DNA of 64,000 nt from Shinella pollutisoli (GCF_024609765.1 NZ_JANFDG010000003.1:62001-126000); one strand, 5' to 3'; counted from the stretch's first letter, positions 33,897-42,378 are shown. Notes: generated by a model not told the origin, from the letters alone. Made by a program: numbers and translations.

Positions 33897-34538
33897 ATGA
33901 ACCGCTTTCCCGACCGTCTCCTCAACGGCTACCGCAACTTCATGGCCGGCCGCTACAGCGAGCAGCACCTGCGCTACAAGGCGCTTGCGGAAACCGGGCA
34001 GAAGCCGAAGACGCTGGTGATCGCCTGTTGCGATTCCCGCGCGGCGCCGGAGACGATCTTCGACAGCGGGCCGGGCGAGCTCTTCGTGGTGCGCAACGTG
34101 GCGAACCTGGTGCCGCCCTACGAGCCGGACGGGCAGTTCCACGCCACTTCCGCGGCGCTCGAATTCGCCGTGCAGTCGCTGAAGGTGAGCGACATCGTCG
34201 TCATGGGCCACGGCCGCTGCGGCGGCATCTCCGCCGCGCTCGACCCGGATGCCGAGCCGCTGTCGCCCGGCGACTTCATCGGCAAGTGGATGGGCATGCT
34301 GAAACCCGTGGCCGAGCAGATCCAGAACGCCGAGATCCTCACGGCGGGCGAGCGCCAGCGGGCGCTGGAGCGGGTCTCCATCCGCAATTCGCTCGCCAAT
34401 CTCCGGACCTTCCCCTGCGTGCGCATCCTGGAGGAGCGCGGCCGCCTCCAGCTTCATGGCGCCTGGTTCGACATCTCGACCGGCGAACTCTGGATCATGG
34501 ACGCCAAGACCGGCGATTTCCAGCGGCCGGGAACGTAG
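33897..34538 (+). CDS. Beta-class carbonic anhydrase
   Basis: 213 residues. It interconverts carbon dioxide and bicarbonate. Zinc ligands are visible as Cys44 of CCDSR (44-48, with the Asp46-Arg48 dyad), His105 and Cys108 in MGHGRCGG. The C-terminus LHGAWFDISTGELWIMD is typical. The ATG at 33897 is chosen; the frame is open 72 bp upstream with no family similarity. It follows pdxY by 97 bp on the same strand. Confidence 0.94.
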   Translation: MNRFPDRLLNGYRNFMAGRYSEQHLRYKALAETGQKPKTLVIACCDSRAAPETIFDSGPGELFVVRNVANLVPPYEPDGQFHATSAALEFAVQSLKVSDIVVMGHGRCGGISAALDPDAEPLSPGDFIGKWMGMLKPVAEQIQNAEILTAGERQRALERVSIRNSLANLRTFPCVRILEERGRLQLHGAWFDISTGELWIMDAKTGDFQRPGT

Positions 34539-34554
34539 GCGCTAACAAAGGAAA

Positions 34555-34580
34555 ACCCGGCGCGGTCTCCCGCACCGGGT
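34555..34580 (-). terminator. Terminator of the lytic transglycosylase gene
   Basis: Stem ACCCGGCGCGG (34555-34565) against CCGCACCGGGT (34570-34580), one mismatch. On the minus strand it is followed by a short T run. It sits between the two convergent genes. Confidence 0.7.
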
Positions 34581-34605
34581 GGATTCCCTCCGCGATCGGG
34601 GACGG

Positions 34606-35427
34606 TCAGTTGCCGTCGATCTCCGCGCCGATGATGGCGATCGCGCGCTGGTAGACGCTCGCCGCGTTCCAGCCCTGCAGGGCGCCGAAATTGGCCTGGC
34701 CCGGCTGGTAGCCGGCACCGGGGGTCCAGCCGTGACCGCGCAGGAAGTTCGCGGTCGAGGCGAGCGCGTCGGCCTTGGAGCCGACGAGGTCGATGCGGCC
34801 GTTGCCGTCGCCGTCGACGCCGTATTTCAGGACGTTCGCCGGTAGGAACTGCGTCTGGCCGATCTCGCCGTGCGCCGCGCCGCGCGCCGACGGGCTGAGG
34901 ATGCCCTTCTGCACGAGCTGCAGGGCGGCATAGAGCTGGTTGGTGAAATATTCCGGGCGCCGGCAGTCATAGGCGAGCGTGGCGACGGCCGAGAGCGTGT
35001 GCTCCTTGCCGAGGAAGCCGCCGAAGCCGGTTTCCATGCCCCAGATCGCCAGCAGCGGGCCGGCTGGCACGCCGTAGCGGCTCTCGATGCGGTTGAAGAG
35101 CGCGGCGTTCTGCTGCTTCAGGCTCTTGCCGCGGCGGATGATGGTCGCGCCGCCGCGCTTCTGCATGAACTGCTCGAGGGAGAGCTTGAAGCTCTTCTGG
35201 CCGCGGTCGGCGCGGATCGTCGCCTTGGCGTAGCCGACATTGGCGAAGGCCTTGTTCAGGGTGCCCTTGTCGATGCCGCGTGCGGACGCCTCCTGCTTGA
35301 AGGCCTCGACCCAGGCGGGGAAGCCGCCGGCGTCGTTGCCGCACCTGGCGGCGTAGGCGGTGGCCGGCAAGGCCGCCGTCGTGATCATTGCGGCCAGCAG
35401 CCCGGCCGCCTTTGCTGTCATGCCCAT
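34606..35427 (-). CDS. Lytic murein transglycosylase (MltB-like, SLT_2)
   Basis: 273 residues. It cleaves peptidoglycan between MurNAc and GlcNAc with 1,6-anhydro product formation. A signal peptide (about residues 1-27, ending ATAYA) directs export; there is no lipobox, so it is probably soluble periplasmic. The catalytic glutamate is Glu132 in AIWGMETGFGGF. HGEIGQTQFLPANVLKYGVD and GHGWTPG are family blocks. The start at 35427 gives a clean signal peptide; a longer frame to 35523 does not. Confidence 0.9.
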   Translation of the reverse strand: MGMTAKAAGLLAAMITTAALPATAYAARCGNDAGGFPAWVEAFKQEASARGIDKGTLNKAFANVGYAKATIRADRGQKSFKLSLEQFMQKRGGATIIRRGKSLKQQNAALFNRIESRYGVPAGPLLAIWGMETGFGGFLGKEHTLSAVATLAYDCRRPEYFTNQLYAALQLVQKGILSPSARGAAHGEIGQTQFLPANVLKYGVDGDGNGRIDLVGSKADALASTANFLRGHGWTPGAGYQPGQANFGALQGWNAASVYQRAIAIIGAEIDGN

Positions 35428-35571
35428 GAAAAACCCCGTGATCCGTCTATCCTGCCGCGGAACATGCCATGTCCCGCAAAACCTGTCACCGCAACTTGCC
35501 GAGAGCGAGCCCGTCAGCTCCATTGACGGCGCCGACGGGAGATTTATTGCAAATTATTTACCAAAAGCTGA

Positions 35572-36606
35572 TCAGGCCGCCTGCTTCTTGGCCTTGATGA
35601 GGCCGCGGTCGACGAGAAGCTCGGCGATCTGCACGGCATTCAGCGCCGCGCCCTTGCGCAGGTTGTCGGAGACGACCCACATGTTGAGGCCGTTCTCGAC
35701 GGTGGCGTCCTCGCGGATGCGCGAGATGTAGGTGGCGTCCTCGCCGGCCGATTCGTACGGCGTGATGTAGCCGCCGTTCTCCTGCTTGTCGATCACCTGG
35801 CAGCCCGGAGCCTCGCGCAGGATCTCGCGCGCCTCCTCGGCGGTAATCTCGTTTTCGAACTCGATGTTGACCGATTCGGAATGGCCGATGAAGACCGGCA
35901 CGCGCACGGCCGTGCAGGTGACCTTGATCTTCGGGTCGAGCATCTTCTTGGTCTCGGCCACGACCTTCCACTCCTCCTTCGTGTAGCCGTCCTCCATGAA
36001 GACGTCGATGTGCGGGATGACGTTGAAGGCGATGCGCTTGGTGAACTTCTTCGATTCGATCGGGTCGGCGACGAAGACGGCGCGGGTCTGGTTGAAGAGC
36101 TCGTCCATGCCGTCCTTGCCGGCGCCGGAGACCGACTGGTAGGTCGAGACGACGACGCGCTTGATCGTGGCGCGGTCATGCAGCGGCTTCAGCGCGACGA
36201 CGAGCTGGGCGGTCGAGCAATTCGGGTTGGCGATGATGTTCTTGCGGGTGAAGCCGGAAATGGCGTCCGGGTTCACTTCCGGCACGATCAGCGGCACCTC
36301 GGCGTCGTAGCGCCAGGCCGACGAATTGTCGATGACGACGCAGCCCTGCGCGCCGATCTTCGGCGAATACTTCTGCGAAACGGAGCCGCCGGCCGACATC
36401 AGGCAGATGTCGGTGTCGGAGAAGTCGTAGGTTTCCAGGTTATGGACCTTCAGCGTCTTGTCGCCGAAGGAGACCTCGGTGCCGACGGAGCGGCTCGACG
36501 CCAGCGCCACGACCTCGTCCGCCGGGAAGCCGCGCTCCGACAGGATGTTCAGCATCTCGCGGCCGACATTGCCGGTCGCGCCGGCGATTGCGATCTTGAA
36601 ACCCAT
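35572..36606 (-). CDS. asd: Aspartate-semialdehyde dehydrogenase
   Basis: 344 residues. It reduces beta-aspartyl phosphate to aspartate semialdehyde, the branch point for lysine/diaminopimelate, threonine and methionine. The NADP-binding start MGFKIAIAGATGNVGREML and the catalytic Cys130 in NPNCST are clear. The start ATG at 36606 is preceded by a GAGAG ribosome-site-like stretch. Upstream lies a promoter, a threonine/lysine-rich leader ORF and alternative stem-loops (see 36650-36888), so expression is probably controlled by attenuation. No gene follows closely on the same strand. Confidence 0.96.
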   Translation of the reverse strand: MGFKIAIAGATGNVGREMLNILSERGFPADEVVALASSRSVGTEVSFGDKTLKVHNLETYDFSDTDICLMSAGGSVSQKYSPKIGAQGCVVIDNSSAWRYDAEVPLIVPEVNPDAISGFTRKNIIANPNCSTAQLVVALKPLHDRATIKRVVVSTYQSVSGAGKDGMDELFNQTRAVFVADPIESKKFTKRIAFNVIPHIDVFMEDGYTKEEWKVVAETKKMLDPKIKVTCTAVRVPVFIGHSESVNIEFENEITAEEAREILREAPGCQVIDKQENGGYITPYESAGEDATYISRIREDATVENGLNMWVVSDNLRKGAALNAVQIAELLVDRGLIKAKKQAA

Positions 36607-36649
36607 TGCAAGCTCTCTTTCTCTGTCTCTCCGCGGGTCCAGGAGGGGA

Positions 36650-36674
36650 AACCCGCCGGCCTTCGACGCGGGTT
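36650..36674 (-). terminator. Attenuator-like hairpin in the asd leader
   Basis: Arms AACCCGC/GCGGGTT (36668-36674 and 36650-36656) enclose an 11-base loop; on the minus strand the stem is followed by TTT then CCCC, so it is weak as an intrinsic terminator. Its upstream arm and loop can instead pair with a segment inside the leader ORF (36775-36799), making the two folds mutually exclusive. Confidence 0.5.
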
Positions 36675-36718
36675 CCGGTCCCCGGCCTTGCCGGGGAGAG
36701 AGCGGCGGGCCAGAGACG

Positions 36719-36838
36719 TCAGACGGTTTTCGTCGTCGTTTTGGCCGTTGTCTTGGAAAACGATGCGCAAGGGCGAACCCGCCCGGCGTCGAAGGCCGGG
36801 ACGTTGATGCGGGCGATGGCAGGACCAGGGCGGTGCAT
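36719..36838 (-). CDS. Putative Thr/Lys-rich leader peptide of asd (attenuation)
   Basis: A 39-codon ORF, too short for routine gene calling. AAAGGA stands 6 bp before the ATG. The N-terminal part reads MHRPGPAIARINVPAFDAGR; the end reads SKTTAKTTTKTV then TGA. That end has six threonine and three lysine codons in its last eleven, both end products of the pathway asd feeds. A sigma-70-like promoter lies just upstream and competing stem-loops lie downstream, the plan of thr-type attenuators. Regulation by threonine and/or lysine is inferred. It could be a chance ORF, but promoter, ribosome site, codon content and location agree. Confidence 0.6.
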   Translation of the reverse strand: MHRPGPAIARINVPAFDAGRVRPCASFSKTTAKTTTKTV

Positions 36839-36860
36839 GGCGGTTCCTTTGCGTGGCTGC

Positions 36861-36888
36861 TCAATACGCCGATCGCGTCAGGAGTCAA
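36861..36888 (-). promoter_or_regulatory. Putative sigma-70 promoter of the asd leader
   Basis: On the minus strand TTGACT (36883-36888), a 16-bp spacer and TATTGA (36861-36866). The -35 overlaps the 3' end of the PAP2 gene. Transcription would start near 36854, giving the leader ORF a very short 5' UTR. Confidence 0.6.
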
Positions 36889-37570
36889 GACCCAGGCGCT
36901 TCGGTTGCGGCCATCCGGCGGCATCGAAGCGGAAGAGCCATTGCCGGCCGGCAAAGAGGAAGGCGGCGGCGATCGCCGTCCAGAGGCCGAGCAGGAGGCC
37001 GGCGGCGACGTCGCTCGGATAGTGCGCGCCGACGACGACGCGTGACACGCCGATCGTCAGCGCGCCGGCGAGGAAGAGCGGCCTCAGCCCCGGCACCAGC
37101 ATCGAGAAGGCGCCGAAGAAGGCGCCGACCGCCGCCGAATGGCCGGACGGGAAGCTCTGGAACAGCGTGTCGAAGGAAAGCGGCGTCAGGTCGTAGGCGC
37201 CGCGCTCGGAGAGAAGCGCCGGGCGCGCCCGGCCGACGACGAGCTTGGCGAGATGGACGAGCGCGCTCGTCGCACCGATGGTGAGGAAGAAATAGAGGGA
37301 GAGGCGCAGCCCCGTGCGCGCCCTGCCCGCGACCGTCGCGCTGCGGCTCGCGCGCCCGAGCACATAGGCGACGATGACGAGCAGGCCGGAGCCGTAGATC
37401 ATCCAGCGGAAGGTGCCGAAATCGGTGATCGCATGGTTGAAGAGAACGATCCGTTCCGGAAGCGCCTGGGCACGCTGCGACAGCGCCGGATCGAAGGGAA
37501 CGAGTGCCACGACGAGGACGACGGTGGCGGCGAGCAGCCAGAGCGAGGACGTTGCGAGCGGACGGTACAT
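36878..37570 (-). CDS. PAP2-family membrane phosphatase
   Basis: 230 residues, with about six hydrophobic segments. The three PAP2 active-site motifs are all visible: KLVVGRARP (109-117), PSGHS (141-145) and SRVVVGAHYPSD (176-187). Such enzymes dephosphorylate lipid phosphates, for example undecaprenyl pyrophosphate or phosphatidylglycerol phosphate, or lipid A; the substrate cannot be decided here. It lies upstream of the asd leader on the same strand, but a promoter at its 3' end suggests separate units. Confidence 0.88.
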   Translation of the reverse strand: MYRPLATSSLWLLAATVVLVVALVPFDPALSQRAQALPERIVLFNHAITDFGTFRWMIYGSGLLVIVAYVLGRASRSATVAGRARTGLRLSLYFFLTIGATSALVHLAKLVVGRARPALLSERGAYDLTPLSFDTLFQSFPSGHSAAVGAFFGAFSMLVPGLRPLFLAGALTIGVSRVVVGAHYPSDVAAGLLLGLWTAIAAAFLFAGRQWLFRFDAAGWPQPKRLGLDS

Positions 37571-37647
37571 GACGGCCTTTCAAAGCGATGCAGGCCTGAT
37601 GTGCGTGAACAAGCGGGCTTTTCAAGGGTGTCCGGGAGGGGAAAAAC

Positions 37648-37788
37648 GCCCCTCACCCTAACCCTCTCCCCGCAAGCGGGGAGAGGGGACCTGCCTCATG
37701 AGACGATGATGGTTCGGGAAAACGATACGGCATGTCTCCTTCTCCCCGTTTACGGGGAGAAGGTGGCCGGCAGACGGGATGAGGGGCT
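37648..37788. repeat. REP/BIME-like intergenic repeat cluster 2
   Basis: Two hairpins, CCTCTCCCCGCAAGCGGGGAGAGG near 37661-37686 and CCTTCTCCCCGTTTACGGGGAGAAGG near 37738-37763, with outer arms CCCCTCACC and GGATGAGGGGC. It is related to the cluster at 27745-27864. It separates the PAP2 gene promoter side from the leuB 3' end. Confidence 0.8.
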
Positions 37789-37817
37789 TGGGCCCTGCCC
37801 TCCCGACGCCGGAAGCC

Positions 37818-38930
37818 TCAGGCGTAGTGCTTCCTGAACGCCGTAAGGATCGCGTCGCCCATCTCGGCGGTGCCGACCTGGCGGCAGCCCTCGGCCATGA
37901 TGTCGCCGGTGCGGATACCGCTGTCGAGCACCTCGGCGATCGCCTGCTCCAGCCTGTCGGCGTCCTCGACGAGGTTGAACGAGTAGCGCAGGCACATGGC
38001 GAAGGAGGCGATCATGGCGATCGGGTTGGCGATGCCCTTGCCGGCGATGTCGGGCGCCGAGCCGTGCACGGGCTCGTAGAGCGCCTTGCGCTTGCCGGTC
38101 TTCGGGTCGGGGGCGCCGAGCGAGGCGGACGGCAGCATGCCGAGCGAGCCGGTAAGCATGGCGGCGACGTCGGAGAGCATGTCGCCGAACAGGTTGTCGG
38201 TGACGATCACGTCGAACTGCTTCGGCGCCCGCACCAGCTGCATGCCGCCGGCGTCGGCGAGCATGTGGTCGAGCTGGACGTCGGAGTAGCTGCGCTTGTG
38301 CGTCTCGGTCACGACCTGGTTCCAGAGCACGCCGGACTTCATGACGTTGCGCTTCTCCATCGAGCAGACGCGGTTCCTGCGGGTGCGCGCGAGCTCGAAG
38401 GCGACGCCGGCGATGCGCTCGATCTCGTAGGTGTCGTAGACCTGCGTGTCGATGCCGCGCTTCTGGCCGTTGCCGAGGTCGATGATCTCCTTCGGCTCGC
38501 CGAAATAGACGCCGCCCGTGAGCTCCCGCACGATCAGGATGTCGAGGCCCTCGACCAGCTCCGGCTTCAGCGAGGAGGCGCTGGCGAGCGCCGGGTAGCA
38601 GATCGCCGGGCGCAGGTTGGCGAAGAGCTTCAGGTCCTTGCGCAGGCGCAGGAGGCCCGCCTCCGGGCGCACCTCGTAGGGCACCGCGTCCCATTTCGGG
38701 CCGCCGACGGCGCCGAACAGCACGGCGTCGGCGGCAAGCGCCTTCTCCATGTCGCCTTCGGAGATCGCCGCCCCATGGGCGTCGTAGGCGCAGCCGCCGA
38801 CGAGGCCCTCGTCGGTCGTGAAGCCGGCGCCGCGCTCGGCGTTCATGTAGGCGATGATCTTGCGGACTTCCGCCATGGCTTCCGGGCCGATGCCGTCGCC
38901 GGGCAGGAGGAGAAGGGTGCGGGTCGTCAT
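37818..38930 (-). CDS. leuB: 3-isopropylmalate dehydrogenase
   Basis: 370 residues. It oxidises and decarboxylates 3-isopropylmalate in leucine synthesis. The N-terminus [20 protein letters not shown] is typical; substrate-binding [10 protein letters not shown] and the metal site [27 protein letters not shown] follow, with [15 protein letters not shown] near the end. The ATG at 38930 gives the usual length. leuD lies 529 bp upstream on the same strand with a RidA gene between. Confidence 0.96.
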   Translation of the reverse strand: MTTRTLLLLPGDGIGPEAMAEVRKIIAYMNAERGAGFTTDEGLVGGCAYDAHGAAISEGDMEKALAADAVLFGAVGGPKWDAVPYEVRPEAGLLRLRKDLKLFANLRPAICYPALASASSLKPELVEGLDILIVRELTGGVYFGEPKEIIDLGNGQKRGIDTQVYDTYEIERIAGVAFELARTRRNRVCSMEKRNVMKSGVLWNQVVTETHKRSYSDVQLDHMLADAGGMQLVRAPKQFDVIVTDNLFGDMLSDVAAMLTGSLGMLPSASLGAPDPKTGKRKALYEPVHGSAPDIAGKGIANPIAMIASFAMCLRYSFNLVEDADRLEQAIAEVLDSGIRTGDIMAEGCRQVGTAEMGDAILTAFRKHYA

Positions 38931-39030
38931 GGGAATATCCTTGGTCGCGGAGGGCGGGAAGACGTTCGCGCGCTTCTTAGCGCAACTTCCGTTCAAGGAA
39001 AATCGTTATCCGGCAAGAAATTTGCGCGGC

Positions 39031-39417
39031 TCAGGCGCGCTCGCGGCGCAGCGCCGTCACCTCGATCTCGATCAGCATCTCCGGGCGGATGAGGCCGCAG
39101 ACGACCATGGTGGCGGCCGGCCGCACCGGCCCGAAGGTCTCTCCGAGGATCGGGAAGACGCGGTCGGCGAAGGCGGCGTCGGTTACGTAATAATGGCAGC
39201 GCACGACGTCGGCGAGGGAAAAGCCCGCGTCCTCCAGCACCCTGCCGATGGTGGCGAGGCAAGTGCGCGTCTGGTCCTCGACGCTCTCCGGCATGGTCAT
39301 CGTCGTGTAGTCGTAGCCGGTGGTGCCGGAGACGAAGCACCAGTCGCCGTCGACGACGGCGCGGGAATAGCCCGCCGTCGTCTCGAAGGGGGAGCCGGAG
39401 GAGATCAGCCGGCGCAT
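39031..39417 (-). CDS. RidA/YjgF-family protein
   Basis: 128 residues. RidA proteins hydrolyse reactive enamines and imines made by PLP enzymes such as threonine dehydratase; this is a RidA-related subgroup and the exact substrate is unknown. The conserved arginine is Arg99 in VRPAATMV, with E117 in LIEIEV. CFVSGTTGYDY replaces the commoner SGQ motif. It lies between leuD and leuB on the same strand, so a link to branched-chain amino-acid metabolism is plausible. Confidence 0.85.
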   Translation of the reverse strand: MRRLISSGSPFETTAGYSRAVVDGDWCFVSGTTGYDYTTMTMPESVEDQTRTCLATIGRVLEDAGFSLADVVRCHYYVTDAAFADRVFPILGETFGPVRPAATMVVCGLIRPEMLIEIEVTALRRERA

Positions 39418-39426
39418 CGGGCCCCC

Positions 39427-39454
39427 GGGATTAGAACCAAGGGATTAGAACCAA
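39427..39454. repeat. Two tandem 14-bp units between leuD and ridA
   Basis: GGGATTAGAACCAA occurs twice back to back, followed by a third partial GGGAT. It is a small slippage-type duplication in the 41-bp spacer. Confidence 0.85.
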
Positions 39455-39458
39455 GGGA

Positions 39459-40064
39459 TCAGGCCCAGGGACGCGACGTGGCGGTCTGCTTCTCGAACGT
39501 GTCGATGGCCGACGCCTTCTCCAGCGTCAGGCCGATGTCGTCGAGGCCGTTCAGCAGGCAATGGCGGCGGAAGGCGTCGATCTTGAAGCCGATGCGGCCG
39601 CCGTCCGGGCCGGTGATTTCCTGGGCTTCCAGGTCGACCGTCAGGACGGCGTTCGAGCCGCGGCTGGCGTCGTCCATCAGCTTGTCGAGGTCTTCCTGGC
39701 TGACGACGATCGGCAGGATGCCGTTCTTGAAACAGTTGTTGTAGAAGATGTCGGCGAAGCTCGTCGAGATGACGCAGCGGATGCCGAAGTCGAGGAGCGC
39801 CCAGGGCGCGTGCTCGCGCGAGGAGCCGCAGCCGAAATTGTCGCCGGCGACCAGGATGGTCGCGTTCTGGTAGGCGGGCTTGTTCAGCACGAAATCCGGG
39901 TTCGGGCTGCCGTCCTCGAGATAGCGCGCCTCCGCGAAGAGGCCCTTGCCGAGACCGGTGCGCTTGATGGTCTTCAGGTAGTCCTTCGGGATGATCATGT
40001 CCGTGTCGATGTTGACGACGGGAAGCGGCGCGGCGACGCCGGTCAGCCTGACGAACTTTTCCAT
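39459..40064 (-). CDS. leuD: 3-isopropylmalate dehydratase small subunit
   Basis: 201 residues, the usual length. With LeuC it isomerises 2- to 3-isopropylmalate. It has the swivel-domain motifs [17 protein letters not shown] and [17 protein letters not shown]. The ATG at 40064 ([14 protein letters not shown]) is the family start; a longer frame to 40100 is not supported. leuC is not in the window, so the genes for the two subunits are unlinked, as in many rhizobia. Confidence 0.96.
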   Translation of the reverse strand: MEKFVRLTGVAAPLPVVNIDTDMIIPKDYLKTIKRTGLGKGLFAEARYLEDGSPNPDFVLNKPAYQNATILVAGDNFGCGSSREHAPWALLDFGIRCVISTSFADIFYNNCFKNGILPIVVSQEDLDKLMDDASRGSNAVLTVDLEAQEITGPDGGRIGFKIDAFRRHCLLNGLDDIGLTLEKASAIDTFEKQTATSRPWA

Positions 40065-40209
40065 GGCGGATACCTCGAATGGGAATGATGTCGTGGCCAA
40101 GCGTTTAGATCAGTTTCCCCGCGATTTGAAGGGAAATCTTGGCCTTCGCCGCGCAGACGCGCGGGAAACCGGGCGCCGGAGCACCCGGTGGAGCCGCCGG
40201 GCTGCAGGC

Positions 40210-40458
40210 TCAGAGGTCGATAATGGTGCCGCGGCCGTCGTTCCAGATGCGCGGCTCGCGCCCGCCGGGCGCGGCCTTGCGGCAGCGCGCCGTGGCGCGG
40301 ACCGGGGCCGGCTGGAGCTTGCCGGCGAGCATGCTGCCGAGCGCCAGCACGGCGAGGATGCCGGCGATGGCGAGGCCGACGGAGGCGGCGAACAGGACGG
40401 TCGCGCCGGCGACGAGGATGGCGAAGACGGTGAAGATGGCGGAGCGGATGCGCTGCAT
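40210..40458 (-). CDS. Small membrane protein of unknown function
   Basis: 82 residues. A hydrophobic N-terminal half (about 5-45, one or two transmembrane helices) is followed by a basic tail with two prolines and an IWNDGRGTIIDL end. No family is recognised. The ATG at 40458 follows GAAAGGGCACAATCC. It diverges from the CitE-like gene by 108 bp. Confidence 0.6.
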   Translation of the reverse strand: MQRIRSAIFTVFAILVAGATVLFAASVGLAIAGILAVLALGSMLAGKLQPAPVRATARCRKAAPGGREPRIWNDGRGTIIDL

Positions 40459-40566
40459 TGGATTGTGCCCTTTCTCTGAAGGCAATGTGGGGGGCGATCT
40501 TGTCCATTGCAAGGCGGAATTCGGTCGGACTTGCCGGCTGCGGCAAAGCGCGGCAAAAAGGGTCGC

Positions 40567-41478
40567 ATGAACAGGACGCCCCACCACCATCCGCTCCGCC
40601 TGCGCCGTTCGGTGCTGAGCGTTCCCGCCGCGAACGCCCGGGCGCTCGCGAAGTCCGCGAGCCTCGATTGCGACGCGATCATCTTCGACCTGGAGGATTC
40701 CGTCCTGCCGGAGAAGAAGGCGGAGGCGCGCGAGGCCCTCGTCGCCCATTTCGCGGCGTTCGACCGGTCGGTCGGGCGCGAGCACGTCATCCGGATCAAT
40801 GCGCTGTCGGGGCCGGACGGAGCCGCCGACCTCGAGGCGGTGCTCGCCTGCATGCCGGATGCGGTGCTGCTGCCGAAGGTGAGCGAGCCGCAGGACATCC
40901 TGACGGCCGCGGACTGGCTTTCGGAAGCCGGGGCGGACGAGACCCCGCGCCTCTGGGCGATGATCGAGACGGCCGCCGCCCTCCTCAACATCGGCGCCAT
41001 CGCCGAGACGGGGCGCACCCATGGCGGCCGGCTCGACTGCTTCGTCGTCGGCCTCAACGACCTGCGCAAGGAAACGGGCATCGCCGACGTCGCCGGCCGG
41101 CCCTACCTCGTGCCGCTCCTGATGCAGGTGATCGTCGCCGCGCGCGCCTCGGGGCTCGACGTCGTCGACAGCGTCTTCAACGACTTCGCCGACAGCGAGG
41201 GGCTTGCGGCGGAATGCCGGCAGGGCCGGCTGATGGGCTTCGACGGCAAGATGCTGATCCATCCGGCGCAGATCGACGTCGCCAACGAGGCCTTCGGCGT
41301 CGACGAGGGGGACGCGGCCGAGGCGCTCGCCATCGTCTCCGCCTTCTCGGCGCCGGAAAATGCCGGCAGGGGCGTCGTCAACCTGCGCGGCCGGATGGTC
41401 GAGAAGCTGCATGCCGAACAGGCCGAGCGGCTGCTCGCCAAGGCCGACCTGATCAACGAGAGGAAGAAGCGCCGATGA
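40567..41478 (+). CDS. HpcH/HpaI aldolase / CitE-like CoA-ester lyase
   Basis: 303 residues. TIM-barrel lyases of this group include citrate lyase beta, malyl-CoA and citramalyl-CoA lyases. The N-terminal RRSVLSVPAANARALAKSA, the IFDLEDSVLPEKK metal-binding motif (about 39-51), the VLLPKV strand and AMIETAAALLNIGAIA fit. GFDGKMLIHPAQI near the C-terminus is conserved. The substrate cannot be told: no citrate-lyase alpha or gamma neighbour is present. The DUF1737 gene overlaps its stop by 4 bp. Confidence 0.85.
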   Translation: MNRTPHHHPLRLRRSVLSVPAANARALAKSASLDCDAIIFDLEDSVLPEKKAEAREALVAHFAAFDRSVGREHVIRINALSGPDGAADLEAVLACMPDAVLLPKVSEPQDILTAADWLSEAGADETPRLWAMIETAAALLNIGAIAETGRTHGGRLDCFVVGLNDLRKETGIADVAGRPYLVPLLMQVIVAARASGLDVVDSVFNDFADSEGLAAECRQGRLMGFDGKMLIHPAQIDVANEAFGVDEGDAAEALAIVSAFSAPENAGRGVVNLRGRMVEKLHAEQAERLLAKADLINERKKRR

Positions 41479-41681
41479 AAGTCTATCGATTCCTGACCGG
41501 TCCGGACGACGCCTCCTTCTGCCACAAGGTCACGCTGGCGCTGAACAGGGGCTGGGAGCTGCACGGCTCGCCGTCCTATGCCTACAACGACGAGACGCGG
41601 CAGATGCAGTGCGGCCAGGCGGTGGTGAAGGACGTGCCGGGCAAGGACTACACGCCGGACATCAAGCTCTCGGAACAGTAG
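41475..41681 (+). CDS. DUF1737 small protein
   Basis: 68 residues. It opens with MKVYRFLTGPDDASFCHKV and includes LNRGWELHGSPSY, the DUF1737 signature. Function is unknown. Its ATG overlaps the stop of the CitE-like gene (ATGA), so it is co-translated with it. Confidence 0.85.
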   Translation: MKVYRFLTGPDDASFCHKVTLALNRGWELHGSPSYAYNDETRQMQCGQAVVKDVPGKDYTPDIKLSEQ

Positions 41682-41694
41682 AGGGCGTGCGGGC

Positions 41695-42129
41695 TCAGCC
41701 CGCCGCGATCTCGGCGCTCGCCTCGATCCTCTCCATGTCGTCGTCCGACAGGCCGAAGTGATGGCCGATCTCGTGGATCAGCACGTGGGTGATGATGTCG
41801 CCCAGCGTCTCCTCGTTCTCCGCCCAGTAGTCGAGGATCGGGCGGCGGTAGAGGGTGATGCGGTTCGGCATCTCGCCGGTCTCGACCGTGAAGCGCTCGC
41901 CGATGCCGCGGCCCTCGAACAGGCCGAGCAGGTCGAAGGGCGTTTCCAGCGCCATGTCCTCATAGACGTCGTCGCTCGGGAACTCGGCGATCTCGATGAT
42001 GAGGTTGCCGGTCAGCGCGCGGAACTCCTCCGGCAGATGACCATAGGCTTCGAGCGCCAGCGATTCGAACGTGCTGATCGTCGGCGCGTGGCGGTTGCGC
42101 CAATCCTCGGTCTGGTCGATGCGGGCCAT
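41695..42129 (-). CDS. Zincin-like metallopeptidase (DUF1025 / MetP family)
   Basis: 144 residues, no signal peptide. The zinc motif is H119-E-I-G-H123 followed by HFGLSDDDM, the family's extended motif. This small cytosolic family is widespread in alphaproteobacteria and its natural substrate is unknown. The ATG at 42129 follows AAAGGAGACCCC. It converges with the DUF1737 gene. Confidence 0.88.
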   Translation of the reverse strand: MARIDQTEDWRNRHAPTISTFESLALEAYGHLPEEFRALTGNLIIEIAEFPSDDVYEDMALETPFDLLGLFEGRGIGERFTVETGEMPNRITLYRRPILDYWAENEETLGDIITHVLIHEIGHHFGLSDDDMERIEASAEIAAG

Positions 42130-42378
42130 GGGGTCTCCTTTGCCCGTCATATAGACGATTTTTCCCGCTTTTCGAGGGCGGATTTTGCGAAACCGGCCGC
42201 CGCCGCCGCGGCGGGCATCGATTCGACCCGGCGGCGGCCGGCACGGGCCATCCGCCGGCCGGGGCCGGAATCGGGGGATTGCAATAAAATGTGATCGGCC
42301 GGCGCCTGCGACAAAATGGTCGCCGCCCGCGCGTTTCCTCTCACGTAACGGCATGAAAATACGATGTTATTTGTCAAG

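Noticed and set aside
36549-36770. A 73-codon minus-strand frame upstream of asd
   Set aside because: It overlaps the leader and stem-loop region in another frame, lacks a ribosome site and has no family character; the shorter Thr/Lys leader fits better.
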